Source: a virus. From it: a stretch of 28,556 nucleotides of DNA. Positions 1 to 6,889 of this stretch are shown in pieces. The notes below the pieces were generated by a model that was not told where the DNA came from, did not search any database, and saw nothing but the letters and a program-made list of their open reading frames with translations. The position numbers and the translations under genes were made by a program. How positions within the stretch are numbered: the stretch's first letter is position 1; every line of letters begins with the position of its first letter. The stretch covers positions 1-28,556 of IMG/VR virus record IMGVR_UViG_3300032132_000035; one strand, given 5' to 3'.

Positions 1-127
1 GGAAGCGAATACTGTATCTTCGGTGAATTGGATTGCGACAAAGACACCCGATCCCGCGCCACAAGTGACGGCAGTCGTACCCGTCACAAATATTGAACCG
101 GCTTGTCCCATTGCTAAATTTTGTGCT
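1..127. repeat. terminal direct repeat, left copy (circular overlap)
   Basis: These 127 bases are identical to 28430-28556. An exact terminal repeat of this size is typical of the k-mer overlap left when a circular or circularly permuted genome is assembled. The repeat lies inside one coding sequence that reads straight through the join, which supports circularity and argues against a true virion-end repeat. The unit genome is then 28,429 bp. Confidence 0.93.
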
Positions 128-156
128 TCAACAACTCCATATTCTCTCATTGACAT
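1..156 (-). CDS. decoration-like virion structural protein, N-terminal part (continues at 28429 to 28244)
   Basis: The gene starts at ATG 156, behind GGAGAAACAAT, and runs off the window start; its remainder is at 28244-28429. Joined across the circle it encodes 113 residues (MSMREYGVVEAQNLAMGQAG to ASGACLAYVG). A later in-frame ATG exists at residue 16, but the upstream start has the ribosome site and stays open. The product is small, rich in Gly, Ala and Thr, with no membrane segment, and ends in a pattern (FPQGMTIYGRWTGFTL, ACLAYVG) resembling small virion structural or head-decoration proteins of marine phages. It lies two genes after the major capsid protein, which fits a head-stabilising role. 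That role is inferred from position and style, not from a decisive motif. Confidence 0.8.
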   Translation of the reverse strand, partial: MSMREYGVVEAQNLAMGQAGSIFVTGTTAVTCGAGSGVFVAIQFTEDTVFAS

Positions 157-217
157 ATTGTTTCTCCTTTAATGCCTTACCGAGCCTGTCTGTCTCATGG
201 GCATTTTGGTTTAAATT

Positions 218-370
218 TTATTTTTTGTCTTTTTTAGCCTTCGGCTTTGGTTCGACTTTGCTTCCATCAGCATTACATTCTTCAAACCGGTCTTCAAGTG
301 ATTTAATGTCGTGATATTTTTCATCGTATTCGACAATCACACCGTTAGGCTTTTTAAAATATTTACTCAT
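218..370 (-). CDS. small charged protein after the capsid gene
   Basis: ATG at 370 preceded by AAAGGAGTAAAA gives a 50-residue protein, MSKYFKKPNGVIVEYDEKYH onward, ending in a lysine-rich tail (PKPKAKKDKK). An upstream extension to 412 is open but lacks a ribosome site and covers a GC-rich hairpin, so 370 is preferred. Small proteins with a short folded N-terminus and a basic tail are common directly after capsid genes, but I do not recognise a defined family. It sits between the major capsid protein and the decoration-like protein, so a virion or assembly role is likely. No membrane segment is visible. Confidence 0.75.
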   Translation of the reverse strand: MSKYFKKPNGVIVEYDEKYHDIKSLEDRFEECNADGSKVEPKPKAKKDKK

Positions 371-387
371 TTTTACTCCTTTGTAAC

Positions 388-407
388 GGGCGGGAGTTAC
401 CCCGCCC
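388..407 (-). promoter_or_regulatory. GC-rich hairpin downstream of the capsid gene
   Basis: A perfect 7-bp stem (GGGCGGG pairing with CCCGCCC) closes a short loop in the 58-base gap between the capsid stop codon and the next ribosome site. The minus-strand transcript has no U-tract after it, so it is not a standard terminator. TAACGG and CCGTTA at 384-389 and 412-417 form an alternative stem over the same bases. Likely roles are partial attenuation or protection of the capsid mRNA 3' end. Confidence 0.6.
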
Positions 408-428
408 ATCACCGTTAATCAATTAAGA

Positions 429-840
429 TTAAGAAACGTCGCTTAAGATATAGACACCGTAAGCATCTTTAATCTCAACTTCGCCCCAAAATCCTGTTGC
501 AACGTACTTCGTCATACGTTCTGATTCTTCTCGTTGTGTTGCGATCCGGAATAAACCTTCTGCGCCAACACCAAGACCAACAGCATTTTTGCTGAATGAA
601 AATCCGGCTGCATCCCCGCCAGAACCGACATTCTCATTGATTTGATCTGACCAATACACGTTGAATCCCGCGATACTCCCGACGTATCCCGTTTGAAAGG
701 CTTCTTCGCCTTTTGAACCGGCCAATCCAATAGGACGTGCGGTTGCTGTATCGGTTGTGCTTGAACCGGCAGTATCAATCGCCGTGTTATGTAGCAATGA
801 TATGATTCCTTTTCCGCCCCAAACTTGTTTGGGTGATAAC
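429..840 (-). CDS. major capsid protein, exon 2 (C-terminal part)
   Basis: This segment supplies the C-terminal 136 codons of the major capsid protein and the last base of the junction codon. Spliced to exon 1 it reads PYSLVLSPKQVWGGKGIISL, which restores a continuous fold where the unspliced frame hits a stop. The open frame extends upstream to 1076 through ribozyme sequence; that part (for example ISAKLSGKAKAKAM) is low-complexity shadow. Exon 2 has ordinary coat-like sequence rich in Gly, Ala and aromatics (GFNVYWSDQI, VATGFWGEVEI, DAYGVYIL) and stops with TAA at 429-431. No separate ribosome site or start for an independent C-terminal protein is evident. The 301-residue spliced length suits an HK97-fold coat protein. 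Confidence 0.85.
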
Positions 841-1095
841 CATTTGTATATCAAGTTTTTTATCTTGAATCTCCACTTTTCAATGGAGTATCGGCGTACC
901 TTTTCATCTCCTAAAGAGATGGTGCGGACTCTTGGATTGATTATATTCTGCATTGCAGTTTCACAATCTACGCTCTGCCCCTGGCTTGAGTTTTGTTTCA
1001 AGCCTTCGGTTCGGGTTAGCATGGCTTTTGCTTTAGCTTTCCCGCTTAATTTCGCACTAATAATCCCCATAATCACTTATGCGGACGGCATTTCT
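841..1095 (-). ncRNA. group I (IA-like) self-splicing intron in the major capsid gene
   Basis: The minus-strand RNA shows a full group I core. P1 is exon UGGU with GCCG (1089-1086), with the required U.G at the splice site, and AAU beside it can pair exon 2 GUU as P10. P2 is CAUAA/UUAUG with a GUGA tetraloop. P3 is GUGCG (1057-1053) with CGCAC (926-922). P4 is CGGG (1044-1041) with CCCG (1015-1012), after the family-typical AAUUAAGCGGGAAAGCU. P5 is AGC/GCU, and P6 has a 7-bp hairpin GGCUUGA/UCAAGCC. P7 is GCGUA (973-969) with UACGC (898-894). P8 is CAUCUC/GAGAUG (921-905), P9 CUCCA/UGGAG and P9.1 UCAAG/CUUGA. Extra hairpins between P7 and the P3 3' strand (CUGC-AAU-GCAG) are the mark of subgroup IA. 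The intron begins after exon U1096 and ends in G841; removal joins the exons in frame. No homing endonuclease is encoded. Confidence 0.88.
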
Positions 1096-1589
1096 ACCAA
1101 TGAATAAGGCATAGGCGCACCGGCTGCTCTCATTTGGCGCATTGCACCAAAGACATGAGATAAAGCCAAAGAACTACCCGCGCCACATTCAGTCTGTGAA
1201 AAGGATTCGCCCAAAGTTACCAGATCGTCGTCTAACTTCGCAGCAACGGCGTTTCCGAGAGCAGGTCCAGCCTGGTTTTGGACGTCATCGCCCGAACCCA
1301 TTAATACTAAATCCGAGACTTGAGACTCGATAACGTGTTCAGATATGGTTGCGGTTCTTGCTGCCGTTGTAATTGCGACTGCAGTTGTAGCAGTTGCCTG
1401 TGTTGCGGCAGTAACATTACTTGATGTTAGTTTTGTCCAATCCGAGAACTGAACGTGGTTTGATCCTTTTGCGGCCTGTTTTACGGTCACAAGTGGATAC
1501 ATTACGTTGCTATGGTTAAAAGCAACGACCGCATCGCCAATGGTTCTTCCGAGTCCACCGGCGGCGGTTGAGGTATTAGTTAAAGCCAT
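1096..1589 (-). CDS. major capsid protein, exon 1 (N-terminal part)
   Basis: ATG 1589 lies behind AAAAGGAGTTTAAGCAA, a strong ribosome site. Exon 1 carries 164 codons plus two bases (MALTNTSTAAGGLGRTIGDA to MPYSLV). The exon-2 base completes GTG (Val165), so the spliced protein is 301 residues. Without splicing, translation ends after residue 170 (EMPSA, stop at 1077-1079). The sequence is a coat-protein type: a switch from disordered N-terminus to beta-rich segments, an Ala/Thr-rich stretch, and a helix with DDDLVTLGESFSQT. Position after scaffold and portal agrees. No catalytic motif is expected. The fold assignment is by context and composition. Confidence 0.87.
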
Positions 1590-1621
1590 TTGCTTAAACT
1601 CCTTTTAAGGTAATTAAAAAT

Positions 1622-1858
1622 TCAGTCATCATACGGCTTCCTTAACGTCCCCGGTCCAAATCCACTAAACACACCAATACTGTCCGGCTTCTTGCCCTTC
1701 TGTACTCGCTCCCCACGTTCTTCGTGGATGTCAAGGTAATCGTCATAAGTGACCGAAGAACCTTTGTAAGTACATTCAATATCTTCGCCACTATCTACTT
1801 TCTTGTGACGTAGGTCATTGTCTGGATCAAGTGCTTTTTTGAATATATCAGTTGCCAT
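1622..1858 (-). CDS. small acidic protein between scaffold and capsid
   Basis: ATG 1858 lies inside the last codons of the scaffold gene (ATGGCAACTGA, 11-base overlap), giving 78 residues beginning MATDIFKKALDPDNDLRHKK. A longer reading to 1948 would run through the scaffold gene in another frame and is not favoured. The product is soluble, acidic and basic residues are mixed, and the C-terminus (VFSGFGPGTLRKPYDD) is Gly/Pro-rich. I do not recognise a family. Tight coupling to the scaffold and placement directly before the coat gene suggest a head-assembly or minor virion role; this is inference. Confidence 0.75.
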   Translation of the reverse strand: MATDIFKKALDPDNDLRHKKVDSGEDIECTYKGSSVTYDDYLDIHEERGERVQKGKKPDSIGVFSGFGPGTLRKPYDD

Positions 1859-2402
1859 AACCGATCTTAATATTGCCGGACGTTTGCGGGTTGTTGGCTT
1901 TCTTGTATCCATCTGGATCAACTGTTGCCCATTCTTCAAACGAAGCATAACCGCCCGTCGATGTTGGTTTAGAGTTATCTACCGAAGCCGGTGATGGAGT
2001 CGTAGAAACTTTTTCCACATGGGCTTCCAATTTCTCAAGTGAAAGTCCATCGTAAATTGCACGATCTTCTTCTGGTAACTTGGAGAGTAAAGACTCTCGC
2101 TTTGTCACATTGTAATCATCGAAGGCTTGGGCTTTCTTTTCGGCCACTTCAAGTTTGGAAGTCATATCTGCCATGATTTGATCGTATTCGCCTTTTGATT
2201 CCATTTCTTTCAGTTTCCGAGATTCTGCCTGTTCCCTTGCACTCTTTTTTATCGTGTCAAGTTCAATCTTCAATGTGTTTTTTTCGTCCACCAATTCACT
2301 AAACCGTGCGTAAGGAACTTGATTGACGGGCTGCTTTTCTTCACTTGCAGTTGTAGCGGTGTCCTGTTTTACGTCTGGGACTTCGACTTGTTGTTCACTC
2401 AT
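1848..2402 (-). CDS. capsid assembly scaffolding protein
   Basis: The 184-residue product is highly charged and helical: an acidic disordered N-terminus (MSEQQVEVPDVKQDTATT), the motif VPYARFSELVDEKNTL, then heptad-like helices across about residues 35-135 (LKIELDTIKKSAREQAESRK, MTSKLEVAEKKAQAF). The C-terminal tail is Ser/Thr/Gly-rich. The PYARFSELVDEKN element followed by a coiled coil is characteristic of phage scaffold proteins, which template procapsid shell growth and then leave or are degraded. The gene lies between the minor head proteins and the major capsid gene, the usual order. The start ATG 2402 follows AAACAAGAGGTTAAA. No protease domain is seen here or nearby. Confidence 0.88.
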   Translation of the reverse strand: MSEQQVEVPDVKQDTATTASEEKQPVNQVPYARFSELVDEKNTLKIELDTIKKSAREQAESRKLKEMESKGEYDQIMADMTSKLEVAEKKAQAFDDYNVTKRESLLSKLPEEDRAIYDGLSLEKLEAHVEKVSTTPSPASVDNSKPTSTGGYASFEEWATVDPDGYKKANNPQTSGNIKIGYGN

Positions 2403-2432
2403 TTTAACCTCTTGTTTGAGTTATGTAAATCT

Positions 2433-2894
2433 TTAACCAATGGTTATGTTGATTGGTTTTTTTGCGTACTTCTTGACATTCTTGCCAATATAGTTACTTA
2501 AATTCTTTACGATTTCATCTTCGTTTTGGTCATTAATACCAAAGATATTTCTTCCATTGTCTGCATTGCCTTTAACCTTTAAGCCATCGCGAAACACAAT
2601 GTCCACGCCCACATTCGTTGGCTTTTGTGCAGATATAGAACCAAGCATTGTTCCGACCAATCTTAAATTAGGTGGATTGGTTTGTTTGGATGTGCCGACA
2701 CCCTTCGGTCCGGCTTTCCCCATTGCTTTTTTTGCAGCATATTTAGATGTGTAACTTGGAAACTTATATCTTTTCCCGGTGTTTTCATTTGTGCCAAATC
2801 CTTTATCAGAATCATTAACGATCTTGGTTGCTGCTTTTCCACCAACTTTTGCCCACAATGAACGTGGCAGTTCTAACATATCTTCAGCCTTCAT
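2433..2894 (-). CDS. Mu gpG-like virion morphogenesis / tail completion protein
   Basis: ATG 2894 overlaps the upstream stop as ATGA and gives 153 residues starting MKAEDMLELPRSLWAKVGGK. A TTG at 2918 with AGAGGTGG ahead is an alternative that would add 8 residues, but those bases encode the conserved C-terminus of the minor head protein. The C-terminal segment GRNIFGINDQNEDEIVKNL resembles the ending of the phage virion morphogenesis family (Mu gpG/HK97 gp10-like), in which an Arg-x-phi-phi-Gly-phi motif precedes an acidic helix. Basic Lys/Gly stretches lie mid-protein (KYAAKKAMGKAGPKG). Such proteins complete heads or connect tail to head. Confidence 0.68.
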   Translation of the reverse strand: MKAEDMLELPRSLWAKVGGKAATKIVNDSDKGFGTNENTGKRYKFPSYTSKYAAKKAMGKAGPKGVGTSKQTNPPNLRLVGTMLGSISAQKPTNVGVDIVFRDGLKVKGNADNGRNIFGINDQNEDEIVKNLSNYIGKNVKKYAKKPINITIG

Positions 2895-3577
2895 TTGACC
2901 ATCCACGAATGTCTGCAATTAAATCCACCTCTTGAACCAAAAGGAGTTGCACTCGCATTGACTTGTGCTTCTGTATATCCTTTGGTCGGTTCACCGCTTA
3001 ATGTCGATTGACATTCTTCCCTGGTCGTTGCATCTAATGGTCCAACGTAAGTCCATCTCACATCTTCGCCTTCAAACACCTTATGTCTTGCAAGGTCATC
3101 AAACTGTTTGATCCCATCGTTTACAGATACATTCAATTGATGTGTTTTAAGATTAATGGTTTCAGCTAAACGTGCCACTATTTGTGAAGGACTTTCTCCC
3201 GATACGATTCCTTTGAACAATCCATCTTTTAAATCGTTAGCGTATGTTGCAGCCTTACCCAAAAGGTTCTCTGCTTCTAAATCCTGTAATAATTGAAGTT
3301 GTTCGACTGTCGCACCTCGTACTGTTTTGATTCCACGTCTGGCAGCTTCTTTAGCCACTTCTTCAACTTGTCCTTCGTAAGCATCCATCAATCCATTTAC
3401 AGCGTTCGTGTATCCTCTATCCAATAACTCTTGAAAGAAATCCAATTCTTTAGATATAGCCACAAGTGCTGAATCGGATAGGTTATCCATTCGCTTTGCT
3501 ATTATTTTCAAATCATCAAGAAGTTTTTTCTCGATGTTCTGGATTTGATTCATAAATCTATCTACGGGATCAGCCAC
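2891..3577 (-). CDS. minor head protein, Mu gpF/SPP1 gp7-like
   Basis: This 228-residue protein has a long helical N-terminal half (IEKKLLDDLKIIAKRMDNLS) and a compact C-terminal domain with the hallmark of the phage head morphogenesis family: WTYVGPLDATTREECQSTLS followed by GGFNCRHSW. The paired Cys (EEC and NCRH) and His match the pattern of Mu gpF and SPP1 gp7. These proteins bind the portal and enter the procapsid with it. It overlaps the portal end by 8 bases and the next gene by 4 bases, which is the usual portal to minor-head order. Confidence 0.9.
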   Translation of the reverse strand: MADPVDRFMNQIQNIEKKLLDDLKIIAKRMDNLSDSALVAISKELDFFQELLDRGYTNAVNGLMDAYEGQVEEVAKEAARRGIKTVRGATVEQLQLLQDLEAENLLGKAATYANDLKDGLFKGIVSGESPSQIVARLAETINLKTHQLNVSVNDGIKQFDDLARHKVFEGEDVRWTYVGPLDATTREECQSTLSGEPTKGYTEAQVNASATPFGSRGGFNCRHSWMVK

Positions 3578-4901
3578 CTAATATCCTCTGTATTGCGGTT
3601 GTTGGTTGTTCTGGCTTTTGTGCTTCTGCTTCTGCCTTCTTGTTCTCGTCCACTCTATCCATAAGCGTTGTCAAATCTTCGTCACTTATGTCTGGGTTGA
3701 AATGCCGAATCAAGTCCGTGCGGTCCATCAATCCTTTTGCCATCATAAACTCAAGACGTGCAAACTCCTGGGCTTGGTCTGTGGGGAACTCTATTTCGGC
3801 GAAATCCACCGAATAATTCTCGCCCATATCTTTACCCGTATGCACACGGATAATCTCTCGATCCACTTCATACCTTTCATGTTCCCAATCTCTCCATTTT
3901 GGTATATCTGATATTCTTGATTCTAAATTTTCCATCTCTAATAAACGCAATGCCGCACCGCTTGGTGCATTGCCTGATTCATCCCACTTGATTCGTAGAT
4001 GGTTGTTGATAGCCGTTTGATTGGCGAATGATTTACTCACTTCAATCATTTGACCAAGATTAGCGGGACTCGATACAAAAGAAAAGGAACTATCCGGTGG
4101 CATCAACAGTACTCGGTCAATACCAAGTTTCATTCGAGTCGCTTCTTCAATACCCGTTGCCACAGGCTGCCCAAACGCAAACCGGGTTGCCAATGCGATC
4201 TCTGTATTAGCTATGCCTATTTGTACGGCTGCTCTTATAACGTCTGAAGCACTTGTACTATAATCAACAAAGGTCACAGGCATCACAGAATATGGATTAA
4301 CATTGTCATCATTGACTTGAATAGTTCTTCCGGCTTGGTCGAACTTCAAGTGGATTCCAGGCACTCCATCTCTTGCTTCCGACCAGAATACGAATATGCG
4401 GTTGTTCTTTGCATCTCTGCCCACCTCATACGACACTCCAAAAGGACGAGACTCGCCTTCAAGGAAGTATCTTTTAAAGTAAGGGATTAGATCGTATTCC
4501 AATTGGTCACGTCCCCACTTACTTCTAAACGCCATCCCGCCTGTGAGCCACGATGTTTCGTTGAACTCTCTTGCAACTGTATCGAGGTGATGTGCAGAAT
4601 CCATATACTCGTCAGCTTGTTCGCCATTTACCATACGCTTCGGTGGATTCTTGTATATCATATTCCTTGCACGAGCGAAACGTGGAACGATCTTCTGTGG
4701 AAAAGGCGGCACTTGTTCTAATGTGGAAGGGGAGAACCATTGCTCAATGTGTTGATCTACGTTGGTGTGATAATAGAAATCCAACGCGGTTGCTCGTTCT
4801 GCATTTTCTTTTTCTTCAAATCCTTTTTGCGCCCGGCGAATAGATTCAAGGACTATCTGCTCGGAATAGTTTGGTAATACCACGTCGTTTACTGTCATCA
4901 T
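3570..4901 (-). CDS. portal protein
   Basis: The 443-residue product matches portal proteins in size, composition and position directly after the large terminase. The sequence includes an N-terminal helical region, a segment QKIVPRFARARNMIYKNPPK with the conserved run typical of portal clip/wing domains, a mid-protein APSGAALRLLEMENLESRIS (the well known SG-A-L-R segment of SPP1-type portals), and an acidic/Glu-rich C-terminal tail (DENKKAEAEAQKPEQPT). The dodecameric portal forms the DNA entry channel and docks the terminase. The start is the first of two consecutive ATGs (4901), just overlapping the end of the small membrane gene before it. Confidence 0.92.
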   Translation of the reverse strand: MMTVNDVVLPNYSEQIVLESIRRAQKGFEEKENAERATALDFYYHTNVDQHIEQWFSPSTLEQVPPFPQKIVPRFARARNMIYKNPPKRMVNGEQADEYMDSAHHLDTVAREFNETSWLTGGMAFRSKWGRDQLEYDLIPYFKRYFLEGESRPFGVSYEVGRDAKNNRIFVFWSEARDGVPGIHLKFDQAGRTIQVNDDNVNPYSVMPVTFVDYSTSASDVIRAAVQIGIANTEIALATRFAFGQPVATGIEEATRMKLGIDRVLLMPPDSSFSFVSSPANLGQMIEVSKSFANQTAINNHLRIKWDESGNAPSGAALRLLEMENLESRISDIPKWRDWEHERYEVDREIIRVHTGKDMGENYSVDFAEIEFPTDQAQEFARLEFMMAKGLMDRTDLIRHFNPDISDEDLTTLMDRVDENKKAEAEAQKPEQPTTAIQRILGG

Positions 4902-5068
4902 GCTTCAAACATCCAATTCTTATACATATCAGAACTCATTCTTTGAGTGTTATTTAATAAATCTTTTGCTTCCCTTTTAATCTTCTTATCAATATAAAGG
5001 CCGTAAATCCATAAGCCAACGAACAATGCGTTGAACGTCAATGATACTCCAATCAAGAAAGCTACCAT
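4898..5068 (-). CDS. small single-pass membrane protein between terminase and portal
   Basis: ATG 5068 starts a 56-residue gene that fills an otherwise empty 160-base gap between the large terminase and the portal. It overlaps the terminase end by 7 bases and the portal start by 4. The protein opens with a hydrophobic helix (MVAFLIGVSLTFNALFVGLW) followed by a basic turn (IDKKIKREAKDLL) and a polar tail ending MYKNWMFEA. This is the layout of an inner-membrane peptide with a cytoplasmic basic flank. I do not recognise a family. Its exact fit between two coupled genes makes it a likely real gene. Confidence 0.78.
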   Translation of the reverse strand: MVAFLIGVSLTFNALFVGLWIYGLYIDKKIKREAKDLLNNTQRMSSDMYKNWMFEA

Positions 5069-6264
5069 GCTTTAGATACTCCGATTCTTCTGGTAATAGG
5101 CCATTTGTATTCGATTGCATACGAACACGCATCCAGAGCATGAGTTAATTCTATATTAGATTTATCTATTCCGCCCTTCTTGTCCCGTTGCACTTGTTCT
5201 AAATCTTTAATCAGATACTTACATTTTGGATCAACTGTCATTCCTATATCTCCATTAGCATCAACTAACTTGCGATTCAATGCGTTCAATCTGTCTATGT
5301 GAGATGGGTGTGATTTCTTTGCCCATACTGTGTATCCATAGTCGCGAAGGATAGCATGGTCGGAACGATGTGAGGTTGTACTTCTGGCACTACCGGCGGG
5401 ATCGGGATATATCGTATTCACTTGTGGGTACTTGGCTTTCATTGCTTTTGCCATTGATTCCGTGTTTGAATTAGATTGTCTTATCTCGTCAAAGTAATGG
5501 ACAGTTCCATCGGTGTATTCACAAGCAAGAACGGCAGTCATATAATCAACGTTCTGGTCCATTCCCCACCATTTGTTTGTTGCAATGTCTTGTGCTTTCT
5601 TTAGATGTATTTCCCGGTCAAAGTTGTAGGCAGCACGATTGCCCGTTGTTTCAAACGATGCTTCCATTTCTTGACGATATAAGCGACCATCCATATTAGA
5701 CTTGATGCGCCTTACTTCATCGTCATCCACGAAACCACCTTCAATCGTCTTAAACTGCCACGACTTCCAATCAGAGTCGGATTGGCCTTTCATATAGAGG
5801 TCATACATGGCGTTGTATCCGGAAGGCGTTCCGATGAACATGGCTTGGCCTTTGGATGTGGCTAACATAGGCAGGATGATCTCCTCCCAGACGTGGGGCT
5901 TGAAGTAGGCATATTCATCCAGGATGACTTTTGAAATCCCTGCACCTCGAAGTGAGTCCTCATTGTCCGCACCCTTGATAGAAATTGTTGCCCCATTTGT
6001 CAAAGTAACCGATAATTCTGATTCGTTGATCTTCGCTTCCGTATGATGACGAAAGAGTTGTCTCAATACAGGCCACGCTATCATCTTCCCTTGCCTGTAC
6101 GTCGGTGCTATGTACCATCTCGTTTCGTTTTCGGTAACTTGTGGAGAAAGCAGCCACATTATAGCAAGGTGAGTCTTGCCCCATCTTCTTCCCGCCACGA
6201 TTACTTTGAATCGATGTTGGTCGTTGATTATCTCTTTGCGTACTTCGTTTCTTTGCCACTTCAA
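5062..6264 (-). CDS. terL: terminase large subunit
   Basis: The 400-residue protein is a complete large terminase, the ATPase-nuclease that packages DNA through the portal. The ATPase domain has Walker A GRRWGKT (about residues 25-31), Walker B VILDE (113-117) and the coupling motif GTPSG (145-149). The RNase H-like nuclease domain has its acidic residues at D236 (GMDQNVDY), D288 (YPDPAGSA) and D378 (THALDACSY). It follows the small terminase with a 4-base overlap. The lack of fixed genome ends in the assembly would suit headful packaging, but the sequence alone does not prove it. Confidence 0.95.
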   Translation of the reverse strand: MKWQRNEVRKEIINDQHRFKVIVAGRRWGKTHLAIMWLLSPQVTENETRWYIAPTYRQGKMIAWPVLRQLFRHHTEAKINESELSVTLTNGATISIKGADNEDSLRGAGISKVILDEYAYFKPHVWEEIILPMLATSKGQAMFIGTPSGYNAMYDLYMKGQSDSDWKSWQFKTIEGGFVDDDEVRRIKSNMDGRLYRQEMEASFETTGNRAAYNFDREIHLKKAQDIATNKWWGMDQNVDYMTAVLACEYTDGTVHYFDEIRQSNSNTESMAKAMKAKYPQVNTIYPDPAGSARSTTSHRSDHAILRDYGYTVWAKKSHPSHIDRLNALNRKLVDANGDIGMTVDPKCKYLIKDLEQVQRDKKGGIDKSNIELTHALDACSYAIEYKWPITRRIGVSKAW

Positions 6265-6587
6265 TCTTCAAAATCAAACACCTTGATAGGATCAGATTTA
6301 ACCGTTGTCTCCCTAAACTCGGTTGGTTTGCCTTCCACTCGGTTCATATATATTTCGGCAGCCTTTAGCGATCCGTTCTCTGCCATCTTTAAAATCTTAT
6401 CTAAAATCTTTTCTTTCCTCGTCTTGCCTTTAACATCTTTTGCTTTAGCAAGTTCTTTGAATAAGTCTGACATTGAACCATTACGCCCGTTTGGATTGCC
6501 GGATTGACCTTTTTCCCATGCAGTAGAAGGTTTATGTCCCGGTTTAAATTGACCGTTCGCCCTTCTGCTTACCTTCTGTTCAGCCAT
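6261..6587 (-). CDS. terS: probable terminase small subunit (DUF5681-type N-terminus)
   Basis: The 108-residue protein opens with RRANGQFKPGHKPS and GQSGNPNGR, the signature of the DUF5681 N-terminal domain often found at the head of phage small terminases. A basic helical region follows (FKELAKAKDVKGKTRKEKIL, then MAENGSLKAAEIYMNRVEGK), compatible with a DNA-binding and oligomerising small subunit. It lies immediately before the large terminase (4-base overlap). It is shorter than many small terminases, so the DNA-recognition domain is minimal. The start ATG 6587 overlaps the preceding gene end. Confidence 0.82.
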   Translation of the reverse strand: MAEQKVSRRANGQFKPGHKPSTAWEKGQSGNPNGRNGSMSDLFKELAKAKDVKGKTRKEKILDKILKMAENGSLKAAEIYMNRVEGKPTEFRETTVKSDPIKVFDFED

Positions 6588-6756
6588 TATCCACCAACGC
6601 CATCACTAAAGGCGTATCAACCTTGTCCATTAAGTCTTTTACTTTGTGAGAATCGATCTCATATACATCAAATTCCAACCGCCAGGTATGTGTTGTCTTT
6701 AAATTTTTGATACCAACCAACTCCACATTTAACGCAACGCCTTCATCTTTTGCCAT
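6580..6756 (-). CDS. small hypothetical protein
   Basis: ATG 6756 gives 58 residues (MAKDEGVALNVELVGIKNLK to MALVDNG). A GTG at 6795 would extend it by 13 residues, but that extension lies in the upstream gene and adds low-complexity residues. The protein is small, soluble and predicted to be mixed beta/alpha (alternating hydrophobics in VALNVELVGI and WRLEFDVYEI). I do not recognise a family. It overlaps the small terminase start by 8 bases, so it is part of the packaging transcript. Confidence 0.65.
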   Translation of the reverse strand: MAKDEGVALNVELVGIKNLKTTHTWRLEFDVYEIDSHKVKDLMDKVDTPLVMALVDNG

Positions 6757-6889
6757 ATTTTGCTTTTGAAGTTGCGCTTTTGACTTGTCTCTCACGTCGT
6801 ATTGCAGCCGCGCGGGTTGAAAATGTACCTAATCGGCGATTGCCGGTTTTAGAGTAAAGGATATATTTGTTTCCTTGTTTTCGTATCAT
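6743..6889 (-). CDS. small basic phage protein
   Basis: ATG 6889 preceded directly by CCGGAAAG gives 48 residues (MIRKQGNKYILYSKTGNRRL...). The pattern of a short beta hairpin (KYILYSKTGNRRLGTFSTRA) followed by a basic helix (AAIRRERQVKSATSKAKYGK) is recurrent among very small phage proteins encoded near packaging genes. Its role is unknown. A GTG at 6934 is an in-frame alternative but lacks a good ribosome site. The gene overlaps its downstream neighbour by 14 bases. Confidence 0.68.
   Translation of the reverse strand: MIRKQGNKYILYSKTGNRRLGTFSTRAAAIRRERQVKSATSKAKYGKR

Noticed and set aside
388-407. Rho-independent terminator after the capsid gene
   Set aside because: The stem is strong but GTTACAAAGG follows instead of a U-tract.
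512-778. 88-residue minus-strand frame inside capsid exon 2
   Set aside because: It is an alternative frame of a clear gene, without a ribosome site and with unlikely composition.
841-1076. Long open frame reading upstream from capsid exon 2 (starting MIMGIISAKLSG)
   Set aside because: It reads through the ribozyme core; the sequence is low-complexity and its start is inside P2. The group I pairing and the restored capsid frame explain this region better.
841-1095. Intein in the capsid protein
   Set aside because: The intervening segment has in-frame stops after exon 1 and no intein splicing blocks, and it is far too short. RNA-level splicing fits.
429-1589. Two separate genes (an N-terminal and a C-terminal protein) or a simple frameshift error
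   Set aside because: A sequencing error cannot insert 255 nt with a full set of group I helices. No ribosome site precedes exon 2.
5960-6277. 105-residue minus-strand frame over the start of the large terminase, and plus-strand frames such as 6043-6507 and 21112-21453
   Set aside because: They are shadows of conserved genes in other frames. No plus-strand frame in the window shows both a ribosome site and protein-like composition.
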